A stretch of 33,791 nt of DNA from a virus, in the IMG/VR virus record IMGVR_UViG_3300020169_000058, positions 1-33,791 of that record. One strand, 5' to 3'. Each line of letters begins with the position of its first letter. The stretch's first letter is position 1. The position numbers and the translations under genes are program-made. The notes beneath the pieces were generated by a model. That model had not been told where the DNA came from, made no database searches, and saw only the letters and a program-made list of their open reading frames with translations. Shown one piece after another: positions 16,042-23,432 of the stretch.

Positions 16042-17967
16042 CTAGTTTACATCTCCAGGATAGCGTTGAGTCCACATTGTGAAAGAATATTTTACACCTT
16101 CTTTTAACTCAGTGCATTCATGTCCGTGAGTTACTAATCCAGGGAATAAAAGCATCTTACCACAAGGTATATCATCATTTGTAATGCCTTGCCTAGGATA
16201 TACTAGAGATGCTCCTTTATAATCATCATTAAGTTTTACTGAGCCTGTTACAAGAGATGCGTCATTATGTAACGGTAAACTCTTTTGAGTATCTACAGAG
16301 TAGCGCATAACAAATGCATCTCTCATACCATACATCTCAATTGGCTTCCAATACTTCTCAACAATAGGTACAACATGTTCTTGCCAATGAGCACTCATCT
16401 CATCCCATAAACCTAATTCTTTTACTCTAATCTCATATGCAGGAAACTTATCTTCTGGCATAGGAGCCCATTTACCATGGTTATCTCCCATCTCTATTAA
16501 TCGTTCACATTGACTCTGAGTCATAAAGTCAATAATAAACATATCTCTATTTACTATATCAATCTTACCTTGATGAGGAATAAACATAGGTGATGCTGGT
16601 TTAGTTACAAGGTTTTTAGGTGTTGGTAATTCACTCATATATTTCGCATAAACAGTTTGCCATAACTCTAAAAATAATACTTTAGCCTCAGGTCCTCCGT
16701 TACCATGATATAAGCAAGGTACAGTATGAGTAATAGGATTATATAATTCGTTATGAACTGTGCATGCAGGTTCATGAGTTTGGAAAATATATTGTTCGTA
16801 GTCTAAACCTACAGAAAATTTAGTGGTGTCATTTAACCACACTCTCTGCATATACAGTTGATCATCATCTTCATCATTTAATCGCTCAGCAAAGAAGTCT
16901 TTTAAGGCTCCTACTCTACCAATGTATTGTCCGCTATTTAAGAACCTATATTTAGATATGCCAGGATCAGGATGTTTACTTTCCATACTCTCTTGAGGCC
17001 AACACGACGCTTCTGATCCAAATAGAATCTCTACAGAAGCATCCATCCAACGTTTAGTAATCTCTTGTAAGCCATTTATAAAGAATACATCATATGCATC
17101 TGTAAATAATACAACATCATTCTCAGGCAATTCATCTAGAAAATTTCTAACTAGATTTACTTTATGTCCTCCTCCTGGCCCTTCCATATCTGTACCATGC
17201 CAATCAACATTAGTACCTAAGTTCTTTACACTAAAGCCATGCAGAGCCGCGCTGTCATTAAGTGCAGCACATTTAGATCTATCTGTACCTACTGTAATAG
17301 CATGCACTTTAAAGTCTTGAAACCAATCATCATGACTTTGAGGTTCAATATCTGACCCCATTACTGCTCTGCTCTCTTGTATAACAGCTTCTGTTTCAAG
17401 TGCTTGTACGTTATGAGTTAAACCCTTACCAGCAACAACTTCATCTACCGGAATAATTTCAGTATGAAACCCTGTATTGAGTAATTCATTAGCCATGTGT
17501 ACAGTAAGAATATAAGCATGTAAGTTATATGGATAGCCTGGTTTAACTAATCCTGGTAAAGCACCTTCTTTTCTAGCTCCATATTCGTTTTCATTATGAC
17601 CTAGATATAAAACGTCAATATCATGTTCTTGTATCCATTCGCCCCAATCATTTTCTTTCCATAAACTTTGATCAATGACTGCATCATCTTCAAATATGAT
17701 ACAAGGTTTGCCATGCTGTACAACTTGTTGCCATGCTTTATAATGAGATAAGAAACAACCTACTTCACCTTTTGTGATACGTCTATTCTTAAATGGATCT
17801 CTCCACTTATGGTTAATACCAAACTCGTTCTTTTGCATTTGAGCATGGTCAATTGTGTTACCATCAATCGCTTCTAATACATCATAGTCTTCTAACCACT
17901 GATGCTTTGCTTTAAAATTAGCTAGTCTATCATGACGCTTTTTTAAATTTATAACTATCTTTTTCAT
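16042..17967 (-). CDS. Trifunctional GT25 - PLOD-type glycosyltransferase - lysyl hydroxylase fusion
   Basis: 641 residues with three catalytic modules. Residues 1-200: GT25-type glycosyltransferase (VINLKKRHDRL, then GEVGCFLSHYKAW, and IIFEDDAV with EDD at 93-95), the family of LPS galactosyltransferases and animal collagen COLGALT. Residues ~217-440: a glycosyltransferase like the LH3/PLOD N-terminal domain, with LFTDAYDVFF carrying the D290xxD293 motif known from LH3, and RFLNSGQYIG. Residues ~470-641: a 2-oxoglutarate/Fe(II) dioxygenase with H567-x-D569, H616 and K626 (His+10); THGHECTELKEGVKYSF aligns residue for residue with the PLOD motif THxHEGLPxxxGxRY, with Lys in place of Arg as in prolyl 4-hydroxylases. 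Inferred role: hydroxylate lysine, then add two sugars, most likely on the Gly-x-Lys repeats of the collagen-like fibre at 32860-33791. AAAGGG ribosome site; 11 nt after the next oxygenase. Confidence 0.88.
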   Translation of the reverse strand: MKKIVINLKKRHDRLANFKAKHQWLEDYDVLEAIDGNTIDHAQMQKNEFGINHKWRDPFKNRRITKGEVGCFLSHYKAWQQVVQHGKPCIIFEDDAVIDQSLWKENDWGEWIQEHDIDVLYLGHNENEYGARKEGALPGLVKPGYPYNLHAYILTVHMANELLNTGFHTEIIPVDEVVAGKGLTHNVQALETEAVIQESRAVMGSDIEPQSHDDWFQDFKVHAITVGTDRSKCAALNDSAALHGFSVKNLGTNVDWHGTDMEGPGGGHKVNLVRNFLDELPENDVVLFTDAYDVFFINGLQEITKRWMDASVEILFGSEASCWPQESMESKHPDPGISKYRFLNSGQYIGRVGALKDFFAERLNDEDDDQLYMQRVWLNDTTKFSVGLDYEQYIFQTHEPACTVHNELYNPITHTVPCLYHGNGGPEAKVLFLELWQTVYAKYMSELPTPKNLVTKPASPMFIPHQGKIDIVNRDMFIIDFMTQSQCERLIEMGDNHGKWAPMPEDKFPAYEIRVKELGLWDEMSAHWQEHVVPIVEKYWKPIEMYGMRDAFVMRYSVDTQKSLPLHNDASLVTGSVKLNDDYKGASLVYPRQGITNDDIPCGKMLLFPGLVTHGHECTELKEGVKYSFTMWTQRYPGDVN

Positions 17968-17978
17968 AATTTATCCCT

Positions 17979-18542
17979 TTATTGTCTGTTAAGAAACAGA
18001 TCTACTGGTACGCATATTCTTAGCTCTGAGAAGAATGGATTAACGTAATGATATGTGAAACTAGGAAAGATCATAAAGTCTCCTGTTTCCGGAGTATGTA
18101 TATGATCTTTAAACATTGGTTTAAAATAAGGATCATAACCTCTGTTACAATTTGATCTAGGATCAGAGAATACTATCTCACCTCCAGAGGTTTGTTCTTC
18201 TGCTAGTATATAAAATACTCCAGATAATTGACACCCAGCATGATTGTGTTTAGCCATACTGTAATGTTTACCTTGTCCAGTAATCCATCCTTTAAAGCTA
18301 TAGTTATCCCAATCACTAATAGATCGATCTATTGATTTAGTTAAGTATGAATCAAAGCAGTTATAAATAGTCTTATTAAACTTCTTTATTACTTCACTGT
18401 CGTCATCTAGTATATTATATCCGCCGAGATCATTCGGAGGATTATTCATATCATGATGCATAAATATATGTTCTACTAACCCGGTAGTATCAAACTTACC
18501 TTTACCCATCTTTGTAGGCCATAAGTCATCAATTAAAACCAT
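17979..18542 (-). CDS. 2-oxoglutarate/Fe(II) oxygenase, marine-phage type
   Basis: 187 residues. It belongs to the short 2OG-Fe(II) oxygenase group common in marine T4-like phages (TIGR02466-like, from memory). Visible features: KHNHAGCQLSGVFYI with the first metal ligand(s) at His99/His101, a Gly-Gly-Glu-Ile-Val-Phe turn, TGDFMIFPSFTYHYVNP with His165, and Arg175 exactly ten residues later, the usual 2-oxoglutarate anchor. The HxD aspartate is replaced (H-N-H), as in other members of this group. Substrate unknown; a virion protein is plausible because the next gene downstream is the lysyl hydroxylase fusion and the block leads into gp13. Start ATG with GAGG 9 nt upstream. Confidence 0.8.
   Translation of the reverse strand: MVLIDDLWPTKMGKGKFDTTGLVEHIFMHHDMNNPPNDLGGYNILDDDSEVIKKFNKTIYNCFDSYLTKSIDRSISDWDNYSFKGWITGQGKHYSMAKHNHAGCQLSGVFYILAEEQTSGGEIVFSDPRSNCNRGYDPYFKPMFKDHIHTPETGDFMIFPSFTYHYVNPFFSELRICVPVDLFLNRQ
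18362..18369 (+). promoter_or_regulatory. Late-box match upstream of the plus-strand operon (uncertain)
   Basis: Perfect TATAAATA on the plus strand inside the minus-strand oxygenase gene, 240 nt before the cupin start. It is the only exact plus-strand match I noticed ahead of the radical SAM operon. In AT-rich DNA a few chance matches are expected, so it may be fortuitous. Confidence 0.2.
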
Positions 18543-18608
18543 TTCACATTCCTCATATTATACCTGTATATATAATATACTTAACTCATACAAAGTGCAA
18601 GGACTATT
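18543..18608. promoter_or_regulatory. Divergent intergenic region with probable sigma70-like promoters
   Basis: The 66-nt gap separates the minus-strand oxygenase from the plus-strand radical SAM operon. On the minus strand TTGCAC (18598-18593), a 17-nt spacer and TATTAT form a good sigma70-like promoter for the oxygenase and fusion genes. On the plus strand TATAAT at 18571-18576 could be a -10 element for the cupin-radical SAM operon, but no convincing -35 is seen. A palindromic GTATAT-ATA-ATATAC overlaps both. No perfect late box occurs in the gap, so early or middle expression is possible. Confidence 0.4.
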
Positions 18609-19079
18609 ATGAACTCATTTGATGATTTTTATGAATTTCTGTTATCAGAAGATTGTTTCGAAAAATGCTTGGTGTCTTTTATAGATGAACATCAACGACA
18701 ACGATATATAGAGCAAACAGATATCTGGGCCTATAGAGGCAAGATAACTGATCTGTGGATGAGTGGTGATGATACTATTAAGGTAGAAGGCTATGAGCAA
18801 TTTAAGTATATCTCAAGCGGCACTATACATATATTTTATTCACCAGCAGGAGGACCTACTTTCCCCTTGCACTCTGACCCAGTTAATGTTATAATAGAAG
18901 TTATAGACGGATCCAAATGTATTGAAACATTCAATGGAGAATACCACATGAGCTCAGGTCAAAACATGTTTTTGAGAGCTGGTGTTGAACACAGAGCGAT
19001 AAATTATGAGAAGGCATTAACATACAGTTATGGCATTAACGACCCAAACACACTCAGTAGTATACGTAAAGACAACTGA
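18609..19079 (+). CDS. Cupin-fold protein, probable non-haem iron oxygenase-like
   Basis: 156 residues. The second half is a cupin/JmjC-like double-stranded beta helix: FPLHSDPVNVIIEVIDG with His88-x-Asp90 as first metal ligands, a Lys (103) in the strand that often anchors 2-oxoglutarate, SSGQNMFLRAGVEHRA with the distal His128, and a closing strand. The N-terminal ~50 residues are helical and acidic. This fits a small Fe(II) oxygenase or a metal-binding cupin; chemistry and substrate are not known. Start ATG with AAGGA 5 nt upstream. It opens the plus-strand operon and overlaps the first radical SAM gene by 50 nt, so it is probably part of the same modification pathway. Confidence 0.68.
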   Translation: MNSFDDFYEFLLSEDCFEKCLVSFIDEHQRQRYIEQTDIWAYRGKITDLWMSGDDTIKVEGYEQFKYISSGTIHIFYSPAGGPTFPLHSDPVNVIIEVIDGSKCIETFNGEYHMSSGQNMFLRAGVEHRAINYEKALTYSYGINDPNTLSSIRKDN

Positions 19080-20061
19080 GACTTGTAATCTAAACTGCTC
19101 ACATTGTTTTACTTCTGGTATGAATGGTAGAAAGATCTACTTCGATCATATTAAGACAGCTAATTGGTGTAATGAATTAGATACAGGTGATAATCTTATA
19201 CATCTAGAATATCATGGTGGAGAGCCTATGCTAGCTCCCATGAAAAGTCTGCGTGAATTTCACGATATAACAAAAGCACAATGGGGTGATAGAGCTACTC
19301 ACGGTATAACTACTAACCTTGTATTTAAACTTACAGAAGAAAAGCTAGCGTTCTTTAATGAAGTTATTACAGGTGGTAATATAGGTACATCATGGGATCC
19401 TAATATACGTTTTACTAATGAACATCAAAGGAAGATGTGGGAGAATAATGTTAAGCATCTTACATCGCTTGGTCATTCTCTAAAATGTTTTATATCTGTA
19501 TCTAAAGACGTTATAAAATTACAACCTATAGAGATTGCAGACTATATGCACTCATTAGGTATACGAGAGATATCATATGAGAGATTAACTCATGATGGCA
19601 ATGCTACAATCAATACAGATATCTTTCCTCATAATAAAGAGTTAGATGATTGGTGGATGTTAATGCATGAGCAGACTGAGAACCATCCAGTTGAAAATGG
19701 TTTCATGCATTCTGTATATGAGAAGTTTAGTAAAGGTCAATTCAGAATGGGTACGTTCTGTCGTGATTGTGAGCAGAAGATACATACTATAAATGCAGAT
19801 GGTACAGTAGCAGGTTGTCCTAATACAGCTCCTACTATGCATTACGGGCATATAGATACTCCAGCAAAGGAAGTAAGACTAAGTCCTAAGCGTATGGAAA
19901 TTATATCTTGTGAACAGCATGAGAGAGATCCGAGATGTTATTCTTGTCCTGTGTTTATGTATTGCCATTCAGACTGTCATCAGCTAGTATGGATGGATGA
20001 TGTATGTCCTGCCCCTAAAACTTTAATGATGAAACTTGCGAGAGAAAAAGAATGGATCTAA
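19030..20061 (+). CDS. Radical SAM protein with full SPASM domain (A)
   Basis: 343 residues. The radical SAM cluster motif CNLNCSHC gives Cys19, Cys23 and Cys26; YHGGEPML is the canonical SAM-binding GGE motif. The C-terminus is a full SPASM domain: C-x10-G-x4-C (CEQKIHTINADGTVAGC), then C-x2-C-x5-C-x3-C (CYSCPVFMYCHSDC), and a last Cys in DDVCPAP. SPASM enzymes carry two auxiliary Fe-S clusters and mostly modify peptides or proteins (anaerobic sulfatase maturases, PqqE, RiPP maturases). The ATG at 19030 lies 50 nt inside the cupin gene and is the only reasonable start before the Cys motif. Substrate unknown; partner of the three other radical SAM genes in the operon. Confidence 0.9.
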   Translation: MALTTQTHSVVYVKTTETCNLNCSHCFTSGMNGRKIYFDHIKTANWCNELDTGDNLIHLEYHGGEPMLAPMKSLREFHDITKAQWGDRATHGITTNLVFKLTEEKLAFFNEVITGGNIGTSWDPNIRFTNEHQRKMWENNVKHLTSLGHSLKCFISVSKDVIKLQPIEIADYMHSLGIREISYERLTHDGNATINTDIFPHNKELDDWWMLMHEQTENHPVENGFMHSVYEKFSKGQFRMGTFCRDCEQKIHTINADGTVAGCPNTAPTMHYGHIDTPAKEVRLSPKRMEIISCEQHERDPRCYSCPVFMYCHSDCHQLVWMDDVCPAPKTLMMKLAREKEWI

Positions 20062-21089
20062 TTGTAAAACCAACAGAGGCTTGTAACTTCAAATGTACTT
20101 TCTGTTCGTCTACTGATATCGATCCTAATGAGGTTGGTTTATTAGACTTAAACTATATCTACAAGTTTCTTGAGAGATGGCCTGACTGTAATACTATTAT
20201 TGTTAATGGTGGTGATCCTCTTATGGTTAAACCAGAATGGTATCAAGAATTAATCGATCACTTAGATGAACATGATTACAAAGCATCTATATCATTCACA
20301 TCTAACCTATGGCCTTTCTTAATGCGTCCTGAGAAATGGCTTCCTATATTTCAGAATAAAAGGTTTGGCTGTGCTACGTCATTTCAATATGGTGGTGGTA
20401 GATTAAAAGGTGATTATTCAGAGTTTACTGAGAGTGACTTCTGGATGGTGTCTAATGCTATGCTTAAGCATACAGGTGAACGACCTGACTTCATAGCAGT
20501 TATAACAGATGAGAACGAACATCTTGCTATTAAGAATGTTGAGTTAGCAAAAGAGATGGGTGTAGAATGTAAGTTAAATTATGCTATGGCTTCTGGTGTA
20601 CAAGGTACTACATATCAACTATCTAAGATATATGAAACTTATATTAAGATATATGATATGGGCTTAGCTGATTATGAGTTTAATACTAGACAGATGATGA
20701 AACGTTTAGGAGGTTCTGCAACTACTTGTCCTCAGAATAGATTATGTGATACTGGTATTAGAGCTATGAACCCAGGAGGAGATTATTACTCTTGCGGGTC
20801 TTTCGGAGATGATATGGATTATCCTATTGACTTTGAGACTGAAATGAATGGGGAGATGCAGACGCCTCTTCAAGATGATCCTAATATACAGACTATGAAA
20901 ATGTCTTGTTATACTTGTCCTATGTTTGAGATATGTAATGGCTGTAAGAAGACTGTGCGAGATATGAAGAGAGAGGGTATAGTAGAATCTCATTGTAGAC
21001 AGATGAAAACATTAGCACCTCGCATACTTGAGATAAACGGAATGAGTCCTGATGGAGTAACACCTTATGTCGATGAATCTATCAATTAA
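20052..21089 (+). CDS. Radical SAM protein with SPASM-like domain (B)
   Basis: 345 residues. The motif CNFKCTFC gives Cys11, Cys15 and Cys18, very near the N-terminus; VNGGDPLM is the GGE-type motif with Asp in place of Glu. The C-terminal part has C-x10-G-x4-C (CDTGIRAMNPGGDYYSC), then CYTCPMFEICNGC (C-x2-C-x5-C-x2-C, one residue tighter than standard SPASM) and a last Cys in ESHC. It probably binds auxiliary clusters and acts on a peptide or protein. The start overlaps gene A by 10 nt and the end overlaps gene C by 23 nt, pointing to coupled translation and a shared complex or pathway. Exact reaction unknown. Confidence 0.9.
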   Translation: MDLIVKPTEACNFKCTFCSSTDIDPNEVGLLDLNYIYKFLERWPDCNTIIVNGGDPLMVKPEWYQELIDHLDEHDYKASISFTSNLWPFLMRPEKWLPIFQNKRFGCATSFQYGGGRLKGDYSEFTESDFWMVSNAMLKHTGERPDFIAVITDENEHLAIKNVELAKEMGVECKLNYAMASGVQGTTYQLSKIYETYIKIYDMGLADYEFNTRQMMKRLGGSATTCPQNRLCDTGIRAMNPGGDYYSCGSFGDDMDYPIDFETEMNGEMQTPLQDDPNIQTMKMSCYTCPMFEICNGCKKTVRDMKREGIVESHCRQMKTLAPRILEINGMSPDGVTPYVDESIN

Positions 21090-21981
21090 CCCGACATACT
21101 ATTGCAACTTCAGATGTGACTTTTGCTATCTAACTAAAGAACAACTAGGAGATAGACATAAGATATCTCCTGAGCTATTACAGAGTTCTATAGAGCAAAT
21201 AAATGAACCTATATCTCATATAGATTTATATGGAGGTGAAATAGGATTACTGACGTCTGATTACTATTACTCTATTAAAGATATCATACGTAAACGTTAT
21301 GATGGTAATATTCATATCAATACAAACCTCTCAGCATTTCCAGATTTCTTTAGAGATGAAGATGTGACTTTGTCAGTATCATACGATTTTAGTGCACGAG
21401 AAAAAGAACAGTTTGTACTAAATAATATGATGAATGCTAATAAGGATTTAGCTGTACTCATCTTAGCATCACCTAAAGTGTTAGAGATGGATGTAGAGTT
21501 TATGATCTTTACTCTCAATATGGTATCTAATGTTAAATCTGTTGAAATCAAACCCTACTCTATTAATCAAGCAAATGCTCATCCAGTCACTCATAAAGAC
21601 TTCGAAGACTTTGTTATAAGGTTTGACGAAGCTAAGACAGAAAAGAACTTTGACTTTCAAAACATTCATAACATCTATAGAAGTATAGATAAAGAGTATA
21701 ACGCATTCTCATCTGATCATGTGTATATAACACCGTCAGGTAAGTTTGGAGTGTTGGAGTTCGATAAAGATGATAAAGAATATTTTAAAGAGTATAACAC
21801 CTACCATGAATACAAAGAATGGGCAGAGAATGAAGTACGGGATAATCTTAGTCCTATATGTCATAATTGCTCTTACTTTGGCCATTGTCTCACCGAACAT
21901 TACAGGTATGTTTTGGATTTAGATAATAGTTGTAACGGATATAAAGGGCTATTAGATTATTATGCAAGAATGGAAAGCTAG
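21067..21981 (+). CDS. Radical SAM protein with reduced C-terminal cluster domain (C)
   Basis: 304 residues, the shortest of the four plus-strand enzymes. The cluster motif CNFRCDFC gives Cys13, Cys17 and Cys20; LYGGEIGL is the SAM-binding motif. The C-terminus keeps C-x2-C-x5-C (CHNCSYFGHC) and a last Cys about 18 residues later, but lacks the first Cys pair of SPASM, so a single auxiliary cluster or a twitch-like domain is likely. The segment VYITPSGKFGVLEF stands where SPASM would place its first Cys. GGAG precedes the first ATG by 9 nt. It overlaps B by 23 nt and the next gene by 20 nt. Confidence 0.87.
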   Translation: MSMNLSINPTYYCNFRCDFCYLTKEQLGDRHKISPELLQSSIEQINEPISHIDLYGGEIGLLTSDYYYSIKDIIRKRYDGNIHINTNLSAFPDFFRDEDVTLSVSYDFSAREKEQFVLNNMMNANKDLAVLILASPKVLEMDVEFMIFTLNMVSNVKSVEIKPYSINQANAHPVTHKDFEDFVIRFDEAKTEKNFDFQNIHNIYRSIDKEYNAFSSDHVYITPSGKFGVLEFDKDDKEYFKEYNTYHEYKEWAENEVRDNLSPICHNCSYFGHCLTEHYRYVLDLDNSCNGYKGLLDYYARMES

Positions 21982-22363
21982 ACAGAAAGCATACCACATG
22001 ACACAGTCCCTCTTCAGAGATGATTTGAACGAGGTTGATATCAGGTGGGAACCTGACAATATAGTTGATCTTGCTCTTATGCATTTTAAAGAGTATGTTG
22101 ATGAATGGATCTATCCTGCTAAGTCATATGTTGTTGCAATATGCTATGCTAAATGGATTAGTCAAGACTTCAATGAATTTTTCTATGATGTTTTAAATGA
22201 TAAAGAGTTGTTATTTGGTAATGATCCACACTTTGTTCCTTACTTTAAAAGCAAAGAGATATATGATGATATATTAGATCAATTAAACTTTGATATGGAG
22301 CTAGGAATGGTTCCAGACATATATCAATACTATAAAGAGGAAATGTTGATTGGACAACTTTGA
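21962..22363 (+). CDS. 133-residue protein of unknown function in the radical SAM operon
   Basis: Acidic, aromatic-rich and mostly helical; only one Cys, so it is not an Fe-S protein. I do not recognise the family. Features: a Trp/Tyr-rich middle (EYVDEWIYPAKSYVVAICYAKW), FNEFFYDVLNDKELLFGNDPHF followed by VPYF (quoted in pieces), and an acidic C-terminus. It overlaps genes C and D by 20 and 14 nt, so it is made together with them. It could be a partner, chaperone or peptide-recognition subunit for the radical SAM enzymes; no winged-helix RRE/PqqD pattern is evident to me. Confidence 0.75.
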   Translation: MQEWKARQKAYHMTQSLFRDDLNEVDIRWEPDNIVDLALMHFKEYVDEWIYPAKSYVVAICYAKWISQDFNEFFYDVLNDKELLFGNDPHFVPYFKSKEIYDDILDQLNFDMELGMVPDIYQYYKEEMLIGQL

Positions 22364-23432
22364 TTTTACCAAACAACTACTGGAAGATAAACGTCCAGAT
22401 ATAGCTGAGATTGAGATGACTCTCTTTGAGAACTGTCATCTTAACTGCTCTTTTTGTCATCATGATAAGAAGTCTACTGTAGGATTGTCTCGTGAAGAGA
22501 TATTCTCTAAGATACCTTTAGTTGAAGAGCATGTCATAAAGATGAAAGGCCGCGCTGATATAATTCAGATTAATATGCTCGGTGGTGAGTTGTTTCAAGA
22601 TAGAATATCTGAATGGGCTTATGAAGTATACTATGACTTCTTAGTAGAGATTAAAAAGATATATGATGAACATAAACAAAAGATTAAAGTTGTTTGGGTA
22701 ACCTCTTTTCAATTTACTAAACGAGATAGAGTTCAAAAGTTACTTGATGATCTTAATGCTGTAGATATACCCTCTTATATTATTTGCTCATATGACTTTG
22801 ATGGTAGACCTGTCAAAGGTCCTTATGCTAAGAATATAGAATACTTTGCTGACTATATTACATCTATTAATATGGTTGCTACTACTATCTCTATAAAGAA
22901 GTTTATGGCAGATGAAGATGAGTACTTTCATTATCTGTATGAGAAGTTTGATAACTTCTACTTTGATGATTATATTCCTGATCGTGGTTATGATTATATG
23001 ATTCCATCTGATAGTGAATATCTTGAGTTCTTAAAGTTTGTATATCATAACTACCCTGATATCAATCCTATAAAAGACCTTATCTATAATGAGAGTAATC
23101 ATATGCATTGCTTGGCTCTTAATAAGGTTACTATCTTCCCAGATAACTCTACATCAAATTGTAGATGGGATAGATATGATCAGAGAGACTTCAATACAAA
23201 GTATGAACGTAAAGATAATGCTGGTATGATGCAGGCATATATGGACGAGAACGGTTGCCTGTCTTGTAAGTGGTGGAACAAATGTGGCTTCAGATGCTAT
23301 ACACAATGGGATTGGAAGAACCGTGAAAGAGATTTACCAGATTGTATTATGAGAATGTGGTTTAACTATATGGATAAAACTGGACAGAATCTAATCACAG
23401 GGTTTGATTATATGGAAACAGACACTCAGTAA
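22350..23432 (+). CDS. Radical SAM protein with full SPASM domain (D), TTG start
   Basis: 360 residues. The cluster motif CHLNCSFC gives Cys29, Cys33 and Cys36; NMLGGELF is the SAM-binding motif. The SPASM part shows a first Cys pair (CLALNKVTIFPDNSTSNC), then C-x2-C-x5-C-x3-C (CLSCKWWNKCGFRC) and a last Cys in LPDC. Start: TTG at 22350 with AAAGAGG 9 nt upstream; the nearby ATG at 22343 belongs to the frame of the preceding gene, and the next in-frame ATG would leave only six residues before the first cluster Cys. The end overlaps the convergent radical SAM gene E by 38 bp, with a long inverted repeat there. Confidence 0.88.
   Translation: MDNFDFTKQLLEDKRPDIAEIEMTLFENCHLNCSFCHHDKKSTVGLSREEIFSKIPLVEEHVIKMKGRADIIQINMLGGELFQDRISEWAYEVYYDFLVEIKKIYDEHKQKIKVVWVTSFQFTKRDRVQKLLDDLNAVDIPSYIICSYDFDGRPVKGPYAKNIEYFADYITSINMVATTISIKKFMADEDEYFHYLYEKFDNFYFDDYIPDRGYDYMIPSDSEYLEFLKFVYHNYPDINPIKDLIYNESNHMHCLALNKVTIFPDNSTSNCRWDRYDQRDFNTKYERKDNAGMMQAYMDENGCLSCKWWNKCGFRCYTQWDWKNRERDLPDCIMRMWFNYMDKTGQNLITGFDYMETDTQ

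Noticed and set aside
18609-23432. Radical SAM genes as phage-borne viperin-like or queuosine (QueE-type) enzymes
   Set aside because: Lengths, SPASM-type C-terminal cysteines and the multi-gene context fit peptide/protein maturases; no other nucleotide-modification genes are in the window.
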